Source: CAYZEE01 sp964477485 (GTDB lineage: Bacteria; Patescibacteriota; Microgenomatia; Levybacterales; UBA12049). From it: a stretch of DNA of 21,222 bases. The stretch is taken from NCBI GenBank assembly GCA_964477485.1, contig CAYZEE010000017.1:1-21222 (forward strand). Direction: 5' to 3'. Under the pieces are notes generated by a model. It did no database searches. It was not told the origin of the DNA and worked only from the letters and a program-made list of their open reading frames with translations. The position numbers and the translations under genes were made by a program. The first letter of the stretch is position 1, and each line of letters opens with the position of its first letter. Below are positions 1 through 7,996 of this stretch, one piece after another.

Positions 1-67
1 GTTTTTTCTACAAAGTATTTACTGATTTAATTGAATTCGTCGACAGTCCCATAATATCTGGAACGAT

Positions 68-595
68 TTGTATAGAATCTTCGGCATTGATAAAAAAGGA
101 AACCCTCAAGCAAAAGATTATTTCAAAGAAGCACTTTACGCTATTATGTACGGCGCAGCAAAAACGACCGTTTCTCTTATTCTTTCACCACTCGGAGAAG
201 ATGCGCTTACTACTTTCAAATCCCATTATGTTATTCAAATCATGTGGAACGCAAGCAGAGAACAATTACAAAAGATAAGTCAAAACGGAGGAATGAAAGA
301 CTGCTTCGGCAGATGGCTTACTCGAAAAAAAGAGATGTCATGCAGATCAATCCTCGCACAAGTCTCTCAAGCGATGGAATTGCTTTTGCTCTCCGGTGTT
401 GTGGAATTGGCAATACAAGAAAAAGATACTCAATCTTTCAAGATTACCCTTTGGCAGCATGATGGATTTACTATACAGTTTCGGCGACAAACACAAAAAT
501 TTTACTGGATTAAAAGAATTACGGAAGAAGTTACGGACAAAGTGCAGGAGCTAGGTGTACCAACTTCACTGGAAGTTACCGATCTCACAGATTAG
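68..595 (+). CDS. C-terminal part of a family A-like DNA polymerase (fragment)
   Basis: The 175-residue product resembles the C-terminal palm/fingers part of single-subunit (family A-like) polymerases. Near residues 15-35 there is a motif B-like helix with basic residues and an invariant-looking YG (KEALYAIMYGAAK). Near residue 130 there is a motif C-like HDGF, where DNA polymerase I has HDE and phage RNA polymerases have HDSFG. Motif A and the N-terminal domains are missing. The listed start is a TTG without a ribosome site; this frame is open only from base 35, while the frame one base over is open from the window edge and reads FFYKVFTDLIEFVDS. The intact gene therefore probably starts upstream and carries a single-base frameshift near 45-55. 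The cytosine methyltransferase follows after 3 bases, so the two were probably co-transcribed in a phage- or plasmid-like operon. The family assignment rests on motif pattern only. Confidence 0.45.
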   Translation: MYRIFGIDKKGNPQAKDYFKEALYAIMYGAAKTTVSLILSPLGEDALTTFKSHYVIQIMWNASREQLQKISQNGGMKDCFGRWLTRKKEMSCRSILAQVSQAMELLLLSGVVELAIQEKDTQSFKITLWQHDGFTIQFRRQTQKFYWIKRITEEVTDKVQELGVPTSLEVTDLTD

Positions 596-598
596 TTT

Positions 599-1243
599 AT
601 GAAAAAAATTATACTTGATTTATGCGGAGGAACCGGATCATGGAGCATACCCTATAAAGAAGCAGGGTATGACGTTCGGCTGGTTACTTTACCGGAAAAT
701 GATGTCTTAACGTATCAGCCACCTGAGAATGTTTATGGAGTACTGGCAGCTCCTCCCTGCACAATGTTTAGCGATGCCAGAACAAAAGCGAAAACTCCAC
801 GAGATTTACACGGAGGCATGAAAATAGTAGAAGCGTGTATCCGTATTATTCATTCCTATCAATATCAAACATTACACGATCAGCAGAAGTATCCTCCTCT
901 TAAATTTTGGGTTTTGGAAAACCCTTGGTATGGACGATTGAAATGGTTTCTTGGTCATCCTCCATTTATTTTTGACCCTTGGGAATTTGGAGATGCTTAT
1001 AAAAAGAGGACTGCCTTATGGGGATATTTTAATTCCCCTGTAAAAATGTATAAAGAAATAACGGAAGTACTAAAACCGGAACAAATAGAAAAACATAAGA
1101 CAAATTCACAAGTGTTGCCAAAATTTGATTATATGAGAAGTAAAGACATACATCCCGAATATTTTGTGAAATGGGATAGGCAAACACGCAGAAGTATTAC
1201 GCCAGGAGGATTCGCTCAGGCATTTTTCAAAGCAAATCAGTAG
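599..1243 (+). CDS. Short C5-cytosine DNA methyltransferase (Dcm-like)
   Basis: Probable DNA cytosine-5 methyltransferase that transfers a methyl group from S-adenosylmethionine to cytosine. Visible signatures are the SAM-binding motif I at residues 6-15 (LDLCGGTGSW), the catalytic PPC motif IV with Cys54 (APPCTMFS), and the ENP motif VI at residues 107-109. At 214 residues it is shorter than typical bacterial enzymes (over 300), and the target-recognition region is minimal. This is seen in phage-encoded relatives, so it may act on phage or plasmid DNA rather than in a restriction system. No restriction endonuclease gene is nearby. It follows the polymerase-like fragment by 3 bases. The sequence stays open to a clean stop, so the gene itself looks intact. 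Target sequence cannot be read from the protein. Confidence 0.75.
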   Translation: MKKIILDLCGGTGSWSIPYKEAGYDVRLVTLPENDVLTYQPPENVYGVLAAPPCTMFSDARTKAKTPRDLHGGMKIVEACIRIIHSYQYQTLHDQQKYPPLKFWVLENPWYGRLKWFLGHPPFIFDPWEFGDAYKKRTALWGYFNSPVKMYKEITEVLKPEQIEKHKTNSQVLPKFDYMRSKDIHPEYFVKWDRQTRRSITPGGFAQAFFKANQ

Positions 1244-1249
1244 ATTGTT

Positions 1250-1363
1250 ATGACAAATATTACATACAGAACAGCACCTTATAATTTCCTCTACCAAGAA
1301 GAAGAATCAGTTGACCTCATCATTACGAACCACAGTAGGTATATGGCCACCCCCTCCCTTTGA
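1250..1363 (+). pseudogene. N-terminal stub resembling an adenine DNA methyltransferase
   Basis: A 37-codon frame starts 6 bases after the cytosine methyltransferase stop. It contains ESVDLIITN (residues 20-28), which matches the lead-in to catalytic motif IV of N6-adenine/N4-cytosine methyltransferases, usually DSVDLIITDPPY. After ITN the expected DPPY and all later motifs are lost, and the frame runs out within 10 codons. I read this as the beginning of a methyltransferase gene cut off by a rearrangement near 1320-1340. The stretch is short, so a chance resemblance is possible. Confidence 0.4.
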
Positions 1364-1743
1364 TGCTATTTGATTTCGTTAAAAAGCTTCTTTGATACTT
1401 AGGGAGGAGGCTAAAGAGTGTGTTTCTTGGTAGTAGTAGAGACCATAGGGCAGGGCATGGACATACCTAACAATCGTTTTTTTGTGCCTAAATCGCTTAA
1501 TTGTTGGTAATGGATATTATTTTATGGTTTTTTTAACTTCTTAACGAAAAGTCTAACGTTTATACTTGAAATACAAAAATCAGCCATTTAGCTCAGAAAA
1601 GACTAGGACACGAATGAATCCCGAAACTATCATTTATATCTGCCAGCTTCAAACGTTGTCGTACGGAGCTTGGAGGAGCTTTGGCTAATGCTGACGGCAT
1701 ACATTATGAAGGTAAAACGCTACATCACACGTTATATGTTTAA
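1364..1743. other. Gene-poor stretch, probable junction with relic DNA
   Basis: No intact gene, RNA gene or clear repeat is visible here. A frame open from about 1618 to the stop at 1743 encodes a protein-like tail that includes ELGGALANADGIHYEGKTLH, but it has no plausible start. It may be the 3' end of a decayed gene. The upstream methyltransferase is cut off and a regulatory operon begins just downstream, so this is probably a junction between two acquired segments. Confidence 0.35.
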
Positions 1744-1775
1744 TTCCCAGCATTTTCCCAGCCAGTTGATATAAT
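1744..1775 (+). promoter_or_regulatory. Promoter with tandem 11-bp TTCCCAG operator for the response regulator operon
   Basis: TTCCCAG occurs at 1744-1750 and again at 1755-1761, an exact 11-base period as expected for OmpR/PhoB-type tandem half-sites. A perfect -10 box TATAAT lies at 1770-1775, and the repeats cover the -35 position, so the site fits an activator that replaces -35 contacts. The -10 ends 9 bases before the ATG, implying a nearly leaderless transcript. The same repeat stands before the gene at 3500, so autoregulation by the encoded regulator is inferred. Confidence 0.65.
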
Positions 1776-1784
1776 AATGCAACC

Positions 1785-2453
1785 ATGCGCATTTTAGTCG
1801 TTGAAGATGATCATGAGATAGCTGATTCAATAAAAAAAGGTCTGCAAGATAACTCATATGCTGTTGATGTAGCATATGATGGTGAAACTGGTTTTGATTT
1901 GGCATCAACTGAAAACTATGATGCCATCATTTTAGACTGGATGCTTCCCAAGCTTTCTGGTATTGAAATCTGTGATAAATTACGAAAGGAAAACATTGCT
2001 ACACCTGTTCTTTTCCTCACCGCTCGTTCGCAACTTGAGAATAAAGTAGCAGGTTTAAGCATTGGGGCTGATGATTTTTTAGTAAAACCATTCGCTTTCG
2101 CAGAATTGCTTGCACGAATTAAGGCACTTATGAGGCGACCAAAAGAAGTATTGCAGCCAAAACTTCAGGTTGGAGATCTAACAATCAATACAATCACCTA
2201 CGAAGTTTCAAGACATAATCAACAAATTCATCTTACCCATACAGAATTTGCAATTCTTGAATATTTGATGGCACATGCAGGAAATGTTATTAGTAAAAAA
2301 GAACTTATAGACCATGTGTGGGATTTTGACGCGGATATCCTTCCTAATACGATTGAAACATATATAAGTTATTTGAGAAATAAAATTGATAAACCATTTA
2401 CTATGCCTCTCATTCACACAATAAAAGGATTTGGGTATAAAATAGCTGCATAA
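1785..2453 (+). CDS. OmpR-family response regulator
   Basis: DNA-binding response regulator of 222 residues, the normal length for the family. The receiver domain (about 1-118) has the acidic pocket Asp8/Asp9, phospho-acceptor Asp51 (IILDWMLP), Thr79 and Lys101 (VKPF). A winged-helix DNA-binding domain follows (about 128-220) with the usual TxTEFAILEYL and IKGFGYK signatures. It should be phosphorylated by the histidine kinase encoded one base downstream and then bind tandem direct repeats. The 11-base TTCCCAG repeats at 1744-1761 and 3457-3474 are the natural candidates for its sites. The start is an ATG with no Shine-Dalgarno, 9 bases after a perfect -10 box, consistent with leaderless expression. 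Inferred targets are its own operon, the DUF5666-like gene and perhaps the downstream ABC exporter. Confidence 0.93.
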   Translation: MRILVVEDDHEIADSIKKGLQDNSYAVDVAYDGETGFDLASTENYDAIILDWMLPKLSGIEICDKLRKENIATPVLFLTARSQLENKVAGLSIGADDFLVKPFAFAELLARIKALMRRPKEVLQPKLQVGDLTINTITYEVSRHNQQIHLTHTEFAILEYLMAHAGNVISKKELIDHVWDFDADILPNTIETYISYLRNKIDKPFTMPLIHTIKGFGYKIAA

Positions 2454-2454
2454 C

Positions 2455-3453
2455 ATGTTTACAAAAGCAAGAATTACATTAACTGCCTGGTACATACTGA
2501 TCATCATGATAATCAGTATTACGTTTAGTATTGTTTGCTATAAAGCTACCCTGTTTGGCATTGAGCGCGCAGCGGCAGGCGATTACTTACTGTCCCAAAG
2601 AAATACTAACCCTAAACACTTTAGAATCCCCCAGAACACGCGTATCAAACTTGAAAATTTCAGTACGCAACTGCGTTTTACGCTCGTTATTGTCAATGGC
2701 ATTATTTTCATTTTTGCGGGTGGAGCAGGCTATTTTTTGGCAGGAAAAACGCTCAAGCCAATCGAAGAAAGCATGGAAAAACAAAAGCGCTTTGTGTCTG
2801 ATGCGTCCCATGAATTCCGAACGCCACTTACGGCGCTCAAAACTTCAATTGAAGTGAATATGCATGATATAGAATTTAGAACTCCTAGAGTACAAAATCT
2901 GTTAAAAAGGAATATTTATCAAATTGACAAATTACACGAATTAGCAAACAGAATGTTGACACTTGCTCAATATCAAAATAGACAGAAAGGACACATCACT
3001 TCACTCTCTCTCCTGTCGGTCATTGATGAAGCAATAACGAAGGTGAAAAGTCTTGCGAACGCAAAACACATTACATTACATACTAAAATTGCAAATGCAC
3101 AAATACTAGGAGAAAGAGACAGTTTGCGAGAGCTTTTTACTATCTTACTTGATAATGCAATAAAGTACAGTCATAAAAAATCTTCAATTACAATTGAAAA
3201 TAAAATTAGTAAGAATTCAACAACAATCGTAGTACATGATGAAGGAATGGGAATCGCAAAAAAAGATATATCACATATCTTTGATAGATTTTACCGAGCA
3301 GATACAAGTCGTACAGCATCCGCTTCATCTGGATTTGGATTAGGTTTATCGATCGCAAAAGAAATCGTTGAGAAACATAAAGGTACTATTTCCGTTGTCA
3401 GTGAAGAAAGAAACGGTACAGATTTCGTAATTGAGCTTCCGCTTACAAACTGA
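2455..3453 (+). CDS. Sensor histidine kinase
   Basis: Membrane-bound sensor kinase of 332 residues and partner of the preceding regulator (1-base gap). It has a first membrane helix at about residues 11-33, a short extracytoplasmic loop of about 40 residues, a second helix at about 74-97, and then the dimerisation/phospho-acceptor domain with His119 in SDASHEFRTPL. The ATPase domain carries the N box (LLDNAIKYS), the G1 box (DEGMGIAKKD), the F box (IFDRFYRAD) and the G2 box (GFGLGLSIAKEIVE). All catalytic motifs look intact. The sensory loop is too small for a classical ligand-binding fold, so the signal may be sensed within the membrane or through a partner, as in many antimicrobial-peptide-responsive kinases that sit beside ABC exporters. 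That last point is inference from context. Confidence 0.92.
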   Translation: MFTKARITLTAWYILIIMIISITFSIVCYKATLFGIERAAAGDYLLSQRNTNPKHFRIPQNTRIKLENFSTQLRFTLVIVNGIIFIFAGGAGYFLAGKTLKPIEESMEKQKRFVSDASHEFRTPLTALKTSIEVNMHDIEFRTPRVQNLLKRNIYQIDKLHELANRMLTLAQYQNRQKGHITSLSLLSVIDEAITKVKSLANAKHITLHTKIANAQILGERDSLRELFTILLDNAIKYSHKKSSITIENKISKNSTTIVVHDEGMGIAKKDISHIFDRFYRADTSRTASASSGFGLGLSIAKEIVEKHKGTISVVSEERNGTDFVIELPLTN

Positions 3454-3456
3454 TCT

Positions 3457-3491
3457 TTCCCAGTCATTTCCCAGTTTGATTATTTTATACT
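3457..3491 (+). promoter_or_regulatory. Second tandem TTCCCAG operator and promoter
   Basis: TTCCCAG at 3457-3463 is repeated at 3468-3474, again with an 11-base period, directly after the kinase stop codon. A -10-like TATACT lies at 3486-3491, 8 bases before the ATG at 3500. Repeat, spacing and closeness to the start match the promoter at 1744-1775; only the distance from repeat to -10 differs (11 versus 8 bases). Regulation by the upstream response regulator is inferred. Confidence 0.6.
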
Positions 3492-3499
3492 CTCTTTAT

Positions 3500-3961
3500 A
3501 TGGACAAACCGATAAAAATAATCATTGGCATAATTATTGTAGTCATCATTGTTTGGATAGGTTATACGATCCTTGGTGGTAAGAACAGTAATAACCAGAA
3601 CAATACTAACAATACTGTGTCACCACAAGTCAGTAACACTAATAACGGTCAGTCTGATCATTCAAAGAATGGAAATGAAGGCTCAATTCCACAAAATGGA
3701 GACCTCTGCGGTGACACTGGCGGTAATGGACAGATCGTCAGTATGGGAAACAACTCAATTACTATTAAACTAAGCAGAAACGGACGGCTACTAAAAAAGG
3801 GCAGTAGTCAAGTTTTTGATATCACTCCTCAAACAACGATAAAAACTCCTACGGGCTCGGGTGCTATATCCGATTTAAAAACAGGAGACAACGTAACGGT
3901 AGGTGGGAAACCAAATTCAGATGGCAGCTTTACCGCAATGATTGTAGTGGTCTGCAATTGA
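3500..3961 (+). CDS. Membrane-anchored DUF5666-like secreted protein
   Basis: A 153-residue protein with a single N-terminal membrane helix (about residues 5-24, IIIGIIIVVIIVWIGYTIL), a low-complexity Asn/Ser/Gly-rich linker (about 28-66) and a C-terminal beta-rich domain (about 75-150). That domain has the pattern GQIVSMGNNSITIKL, then FDITPQTTIKTP, then DLKTGDNVTVGG, which resembles the DUF5666 OB-like family. Cys70 and Cys152, on either side of the domain, could form a disulfide outside the cell. I take the ATG at 3500 because it follows a -10 box and operator; an earlier in-frame start would place coding sequence across that operator. It lies between the kinase and the ABC exporter and shares the putative operator, so it is probably an envelope accessory protein of this module. 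Its biochemical role is unknown. Confidence 0.7.
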   Translation: MDKPIKIIIGIIIVVIIVWIGYTILGGKNSNNQNNTNNTVSPQVSNTNNGQSDHSKNGNEGSIPQNGDLCGDTGGNGQIVSMGNNSITIKLSRNGRLLKKGSSQVFDITPQTTIKTPTGSGAISDLKTGDNVTVGGKPNSDGSFTAMIVVVCN

Positions 3962-3987
3962 AAGGGTTCAGGAACTCAGTCTAGAAA
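3958..3987 (+). promoter_or_regulatory. Possible promoter of the ABC exporter genes
   Basis: A TTGAAA hexamer at 3958-3963 and TAGAAA at 3982-3987 are separated by 18 bases, 16 bases before the ATPase ATG. Both hexamers are imperfect and the TTCCCAG repeat is absent. The exporter may instead be read from the promoter at 3457-3491. Confidence 0.3.
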
Positions 3988-4003
3988 ATAAACAACTACG
4001 AGT

Positions 4004-4687
4004 ATGGAAATTCTCAAAGTAAAAAATCTTTCAAAAGTATACGGAGAAAACGATACGCAGGTAAAAGCTCTGGATGACGTCAGTTTCAGTGTGGAAAAGG
4101 GTGAATTCGTCGCATTTGTTGGTACTTCAGGCTCAGGTAAATCGACACTGCTTCACATATTGGGCGGTGTAGATACTCCAAGCTCTGGAGAGGTGTTGGT
4201 GGATGGAACGGACATCTGCTCTTTTGATCAGACGAAACTGGCTATCTTCCGCCGACAAAAGATTGGCCTCATCTACCAATTTTACAACTTGATACCCATC
4301 CTTAACGTCGAAGAAAACATCACTCTACCTCTTTTGCTGGATGGACGCAGCTTGGATAAGGCGCACCTCAAGGAGCTCGTCTCTACGTTAGGACTGGCAG
4401 ACCGAGTCGGGCACTTACCCAATCAGCTTTCAGGTGGACAGCAACAGCGCGTCTCCATTGGTCGTGCTTTAATCACCAAACCCGCACTCATCCTAGCAGA
4501 CGAGCCAACCGGCAACCTTGATAGCAACAATTCTAAGGAAATCATGGCGCTCCTCAAACTTTGCAACAAACAATATAACCAGACCCTCATCATGGTGACC
4601 CATGACAACGATATCGCTCGGCAGGCCGACCGCATCATCTCCTTCAGAGACGGGCACATCTTGAGTGACGAAAAAGTGAAGGTTTAA
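4004..4687 (+). CDS. ABC transporter ATP-binding protein, LolD/MacB type
   Basis: ATPase subunit (227 residues) of a type VII (MacB/LolCDE/FtsEX-like) ABC system. Motifs are complete: Walker A at residues 40-48 (GTSGSGKST), Q-loop Gln92, signature LSGGQ at 142-146, Walker B ending in Asp166-Glu167 (LILADEPTGNLDS) and the switch His200 (MVTHD). The LADEPTGNLDS stretch is typical of the LolD/MacB family. It should dimerise on the cytoplasmic side of the permease encoded 12 bases downstream and power mechanotransmission rather than transport through a central channel. There is no Shine-Dalgarno before the ATG. A two-component system precedes this pair, an arrangement common for systems that respond to antimicrobial peptides or envelope stress. 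The substrate cannot be read from the sequence. Confidence 0.93.
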   Translation: MEILKVKNLSKVYGENDTQVKALDDVSFSVEKGEFVAFVGTSGSGKSTLLHILGGVDTPSSGEVLVDGTDICSFDQTKLAIFRRQKIGLIYQFYNLIPILNVEENITLPLLLDGRSLDKAHLKELVSTLGLADRVGHLPNQLSGGQQQRVSIGRALITKPALILADEPTGNLDSNNSKEIMALLKLCNKQYNQTLIMVTHDNDIARQADRIISFRDGHILSDEKVKV

Positions 4688-4699
4688 TAACACAACCTT

Positions 4700-7381
4700 A
4701 TGAATATCTTGACGACGTATACCTTGAAATACCTGCGGCTCAACAAAAAACGTACAGCTGTTACTATTTTGGGAGTTATTCTATCTTCCACCCTGTTATG
4801 TGGAGTTTTTTTGCTTGGCCTCAGCTTCCAGAAGGTAATGATAGACCACGAGATCTACATGTCGGGGAATTGGCATGCCAAATTCCTCAACGTTTCGTAT
4901 GCAAATGCGATACAAATCAGCCAAAACAGCGCAGTAGAGTCGGCAATGTTCAGCCGTTTGATCGGGAATGCTACGTACGGCAGCCACAACAACACTCGTC
5001 CTTATTTATATGTCACGACATATGATAGTCATTCATTTCAAAACCAGTCTATTCAACTGCTCTCCGGTCGCCTCCCTAAAAAGCCGAATGAGCTGCTTAT
5101 CTCAGAATCGATGATCAGAGACTCCGGCCTGGATCTAAAACCTGGCTCCACGTTGCGTCTCACGTTCGGCCAGCGAAATTTCCCCGACTATACCGGACGC
5201 GTCAAGGCATGGGGTGGTGAAGAATACGTTGCGCTACAAAAGGGAGAAACCTTTACGCCATCCTCTTCCAAAACCTACACGGTAGTGGGAGTGATGGCTC
5301 CGCAACCAGGTGACACCAGTATGCCCGCGGCGTTTCCGGCCTTTACGTACCTCGATCTGTCGCAATTGACAGCTACAGACACCGTGAATGTCTCGATTTT
5401 GGCCAAGAATCCGTGGAGTATTAATACGACCGCGCCGGAGATTGCAAAGAGTGCGGGACTGACGGTGACGAGCAGCTCTGACGGCACGCCAACCGACATT
5501 TCGTATAACGAAAAGCTGTTACCCTGGCTGGGCGGCAGTGGCAAATCAAACTACTTCGGCTTTTTTCTAGAAACCATCGCTATCGTGATCGTCTTGATCC
5601 TATCCGGCTCAGCACTGTTGATCTACAACGCATTTGCAATCTCTATCGGCGAGCGCAAAAAGCAGTTCGGCATGTTTGCCAGCATAGGCGCCACATCAGC
5701 GCAAATCCGCCGCATAGTACTGACTGAAGCAAGCATCATCGCGGCCATTGGCGTTCCGCTCGGCATCCTCGTTGCCATCATCGGGATGGAGATACTCACC
5801 GTGCTCACTCGCGGGTTCGTCTCCCAATTGATTCTTGACGTGACACACGGACTCTCGCTGGTAGTGTCGCCTTTGGTCATCGTTTCAACAGTGCTACTCT
5901 CTGCAGCGACAGTACTGCTCTCTGCATGGATTCCCGCAATGCGCGCCGCGTGTGTTTCTCCTATTGATGCCATTCGCCAGAGTGGTGAGATCAAGGAAGG
6001 TAAAACCATTAGACTGCGTACCAATCCGCTAGTCCGACGCCTGTTCGGATTCGAGGGTGAACTGGCGCTTAAGTCTCTCAAACGTGACCGCAAGCGATAC
6101 TTCACTACGCTACTCTCGCTCATGCTCAGCATCATCTTGTTCGTATCGTTCAACTCGCTGATGCTGTATACCACTACTACCCAAAAGCATGCGAGCAACG
6201 CGATGAACTTCGACCTGCAAGTCGCTTTGGATTACAACCAAAGTCACGCCAAAGATTTTATCGAGCAGGTTAGCAAGCTGCCGGAAGTACAACAGGTTGC
6301 GTATAGACGCTCAACGTATGAGGCATATATTCCCCCGCGCTCGGAGATCACTAACCAGGCTCTCCAAGCCCTGCAGGAGTTACAAGGCGCTAAAAATCTC
6401 CCGAAAGCCGCTGCAGGTGGTACCTACCAATTCGTGCTTCAGGTGAGTGCCGTTGGACCAGCCGAGTTCGCGTACTACGCCAGAGAGCTTGGTATAGACC
6501 CGAAGCAGTATTCCGATCCGGCAAAGCCTATGGGAATCCTGCTTGACCACACAGACCTCAATCAGAATGGGAAGGTGTACGACTTCAATCTGTTCAATTT
6601 GAAACCAGGTGATACAATAACTGTTTCCAAAATGTCTAACTACACTCCTTCTCAAATTGGGGGTATGGCAACGTCTAAACTGACCTGGAAGATAGGCACG
6701 GTTAATCCGAAGGAAGCACCTCTAGGCTTTCTGGGAAAGACGACTACAATAGTAGTTCCGGAATTGATAGTATCAGACGCCGTCTTCAATGGTTTGAGTG
6801 ACCAGATGCAACAACTTGGCCCGATTAATCCTGGTGCCATGTATATTCAAAGTACTGGTGGTAATACAGCAGCAGTAGTAGCAGCTATTCGACGAGTCTA
6901 TCAGTCTACTGTTGGAGGTAATTTTTCCTACTTTTCAAGGGTGGAGATGAACAAGAGCCAAGCACTGATAACTCTAATGACCAACTTGTTCTTCTACGGG
7001 TTCTTGGCGTTGATTACACTGATAGGAGTGATCAATATTATTAACACCTTGGATTCCAACATCAAGTTGCGCCGACGCGAGATCGCCATGCTTAAGTCTG
7101 TTGGGCTGACACCGGGCGGATTTCGGAGCATGTTGCAATACGAGAGCCTGTTCTACGGGATGACGGCGCTGCTGTATGGTCTTCCGTTGGGAATCGCTGT
7201 GAGCGTAATCATTTACCTCCAGTTCGGCGGAGTGAGTAGCTTTGCTTTCAGTCTGCCTTGGGAGGCGATCGTTGCCTGTATTATCGGCGTCTTGGTAATC
7301 GTCTTGGCAACCATGATGCTCTCCGGCGCGATGATCCGTAACGACAATATCGTTGACACGATCAAAAACGAAAATTTATGA
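4700..7381 (+). CDS. FtsX/MacB-type ABC permease with two large extracytoplasmic domains
   Basis: An 893-residue permease built as two FtsX-like halves. Predicted order: helix 1 (about 18-38), large extracytoplasmic domain (about 40-285), helices 2-4 (about 287-312, 340-365, 387-412), a cytoplasmic linker, helix 5 (about 466-490), a second extracytoplasmic domain (about 492-755), and helices 6-8 at the C-terminus. Each three-helix bundle follows the FtsX pattern, with SIGERKKQFGMFASIGAT in the first half and RRREIAMLKSVGLTPGG in the second. One polypeptide could therefore supply both transmembrane halves, as in single-chain Gram-positive permeases. It is 12 bases downstream of its ATPase and probably co-translated. 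Codon use is visibly more GC-rich than in the flanking genes over most of its length, with AT-richer stretches around 6600-6950, suggesting acquisition. Role by context: export of, or defence against, an envelope-active compound. Confidence 0.9.
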   Translation: MNILTTYTLKYLRLNKKRTAVTILGVILSSTLLCGVFLLGLSFQKVMIDHEIYMSGNWHAKFLNVSYANAIQISQNSAVESAMFSRLIGNATYGSHNNTRPYLYVTTYDSHSFQNQSIQLLSGRLPKKPNELLISESMIRDSGLDLKPGSTLRLTFGQRNFPDYTGRVKAWGGEEYVALQKGETFTPSSSKTYTVVGVMAPQPGDTSMPAAFPAFTYLDLSQLTATDTVNVSILAKNPWSINTTAPEIAKSAGLTVTSSSDGTPTDISYNEKLLPWLGGSGKSNYFGFFLETIAIVIVLILSGSALLIYNAFAISIGERKKQFGMFASIGATSAQIRRIVLTEASIIAAIGVPLGILVAIIGMEILTVLTRGFVSQLILDVTHGLSLVVSPLVIVSTVLLSAATVLLSAWIPAMRAACVSPIDAIRQSGEIKEGKTIRLRTNPLVRRLFGFEGELALKSLKRDRKRYFTTLLSLMLSIILFVSFNSLMLYTTTTQKHASNAMNFDLQVALDYNQSHAKDFIEQVSKLPEVQQVAYRRSTYEAYIPPRSEITNQALQALQELQGAKNLPKAAAGGTYQFVLQVSAVGPAEFAYYARELGIDPKQYSDPAKPMGILLDHTDLNQNGKVYDFNLFNLKPGDTITVSKMSNYTPSQIGGMATSKLTWKIGTVNPKEAPLGFLGKTTTIVVPELIVSDAVFNGLSDQMQQLGPINPGAMYIQSTGGNTAAVVAAIRRVYQSTVGGNFSYFSRVEMNKSQALITLMTNLFFYGFLALITLIGVINIINTLDSNIKLRRREIAMLKSVGLTPGGFRSMLQYESLFYGMTALLYGLPLGIAVSVIIYLQFGGVSSFAFSLPWEAIVACIIGVLVIVLATMMLSGAMIRNDNIVDTIKNENL

Positions 7382-7430
7382 GACGTTGCATTCAAGCTTT
7401 TATCGTAATCACCCTAGGACATCTACACTG

Positions 7431-7462
7431 TTGTTACTCGCAATTTACACCGATGATATAAT
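7431..7462 (+). promoter_or_regulatory. Promoter, leaderless type
   Basis: A perfect TATAAT at 7457-7462 ends 9 bases before the ATG at 7472, the same geometry as the promoter at 1770. The -35 region is poor (TTGTTA at 7431 is 20 bases away). A transcript from here would start at or next to the start codon. Confidence 0.5.
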
Positions 7463-7471
7463 AATGCCGGT

Positions 7472-7996
7472 ATGTCACTTCAACAAATTTCTTGGCAAAA
7501 GGTCTATTCGTTCTATCTCAGTAATGAGAAAATCAGTTATGCCGATTGCGCTACTAAATTCAACATCTCTATTGATTCCGTAAAGAAAAAGGGCGCTGAA
7601 GGGCATTGGATAAATAAAAAGCTCCACGTACTCCAAGCCGCACAAAAAATCATAGAGAGTAAGTCAGCAGAAGTTATCGCAAAACGTAACGAGGAACATA
7701 TCAAACAAGCACGACTTCTCCAAGGCACAGCTCTTGAAGCTATCGCAGAACGAGGATTGAGGCCCGACACGTTTGAAATGGCTAGACGAGCTTTAGAGAC
7801 AGGGCAAAAGCTTGAAAGGACAGCGCTTAATATGGATAGACCCACTCTCGCTGTTCAAAATAATTTTAATAGCTTTAACACTCCTCGACCTCAAGGACAA
7901 CCATTTACTATAGAGGAAGGTGACGGAACACCACTCGGCACATTTGTTTACGTAAATGGGAGCATGGCACGAATTAACGAAGCAGATATTATATAA
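7472..7996 (+). CDS. HTH-containing hypothetical protein, possibly small-terminase-like
   Basis: A 174-residue protein. The first 50 residues form a likely helix-turn-helix (ISYADCATKFNISIDSVKKK followed by an EGHW pattern), as seen at the N-terminus of phage small terminase subunits and similar DNA-packaging or recombination proteins. A charged helical stretch follows (about 50-120), then a proline- and Asn-rich C-terminal part with no recognised fold. The start is set by the -10 box 9 bases upstream; there is no Shine-Dalgarno. No large terminase or other phage structural gene is visible nearby, so the terminase idea is weak. It stands alone between the exporter and the recombinase remnants and belongs more naturally to the mobile-DNA scar on its right. 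Confidence 0.55.
   Translation: MSLQQISWQKVYSFYLSNEKISYADCATKFNISIDSVKKKGAEGHWINKKLHVLQAAQKIIESKSAEVIAKRNEEHIKQARLLQGTALEAIAERGLRPDTFEMARRALETGQKLERTALNMDRPTLAVQNNFNSFNTPRPQGQPFTIEEGDGTPLGTFVYVNGSMARINEADII

Noticed and set aside
5623..6198. Long open frame of 191 codons on the minus strand inside the ABC permease gene
   Set aside because: The plus-strand permease has clear membrane and FtsX patterns throughout. The antisense frame has no recognisable domain and is expected in GC-richer coding DNA.
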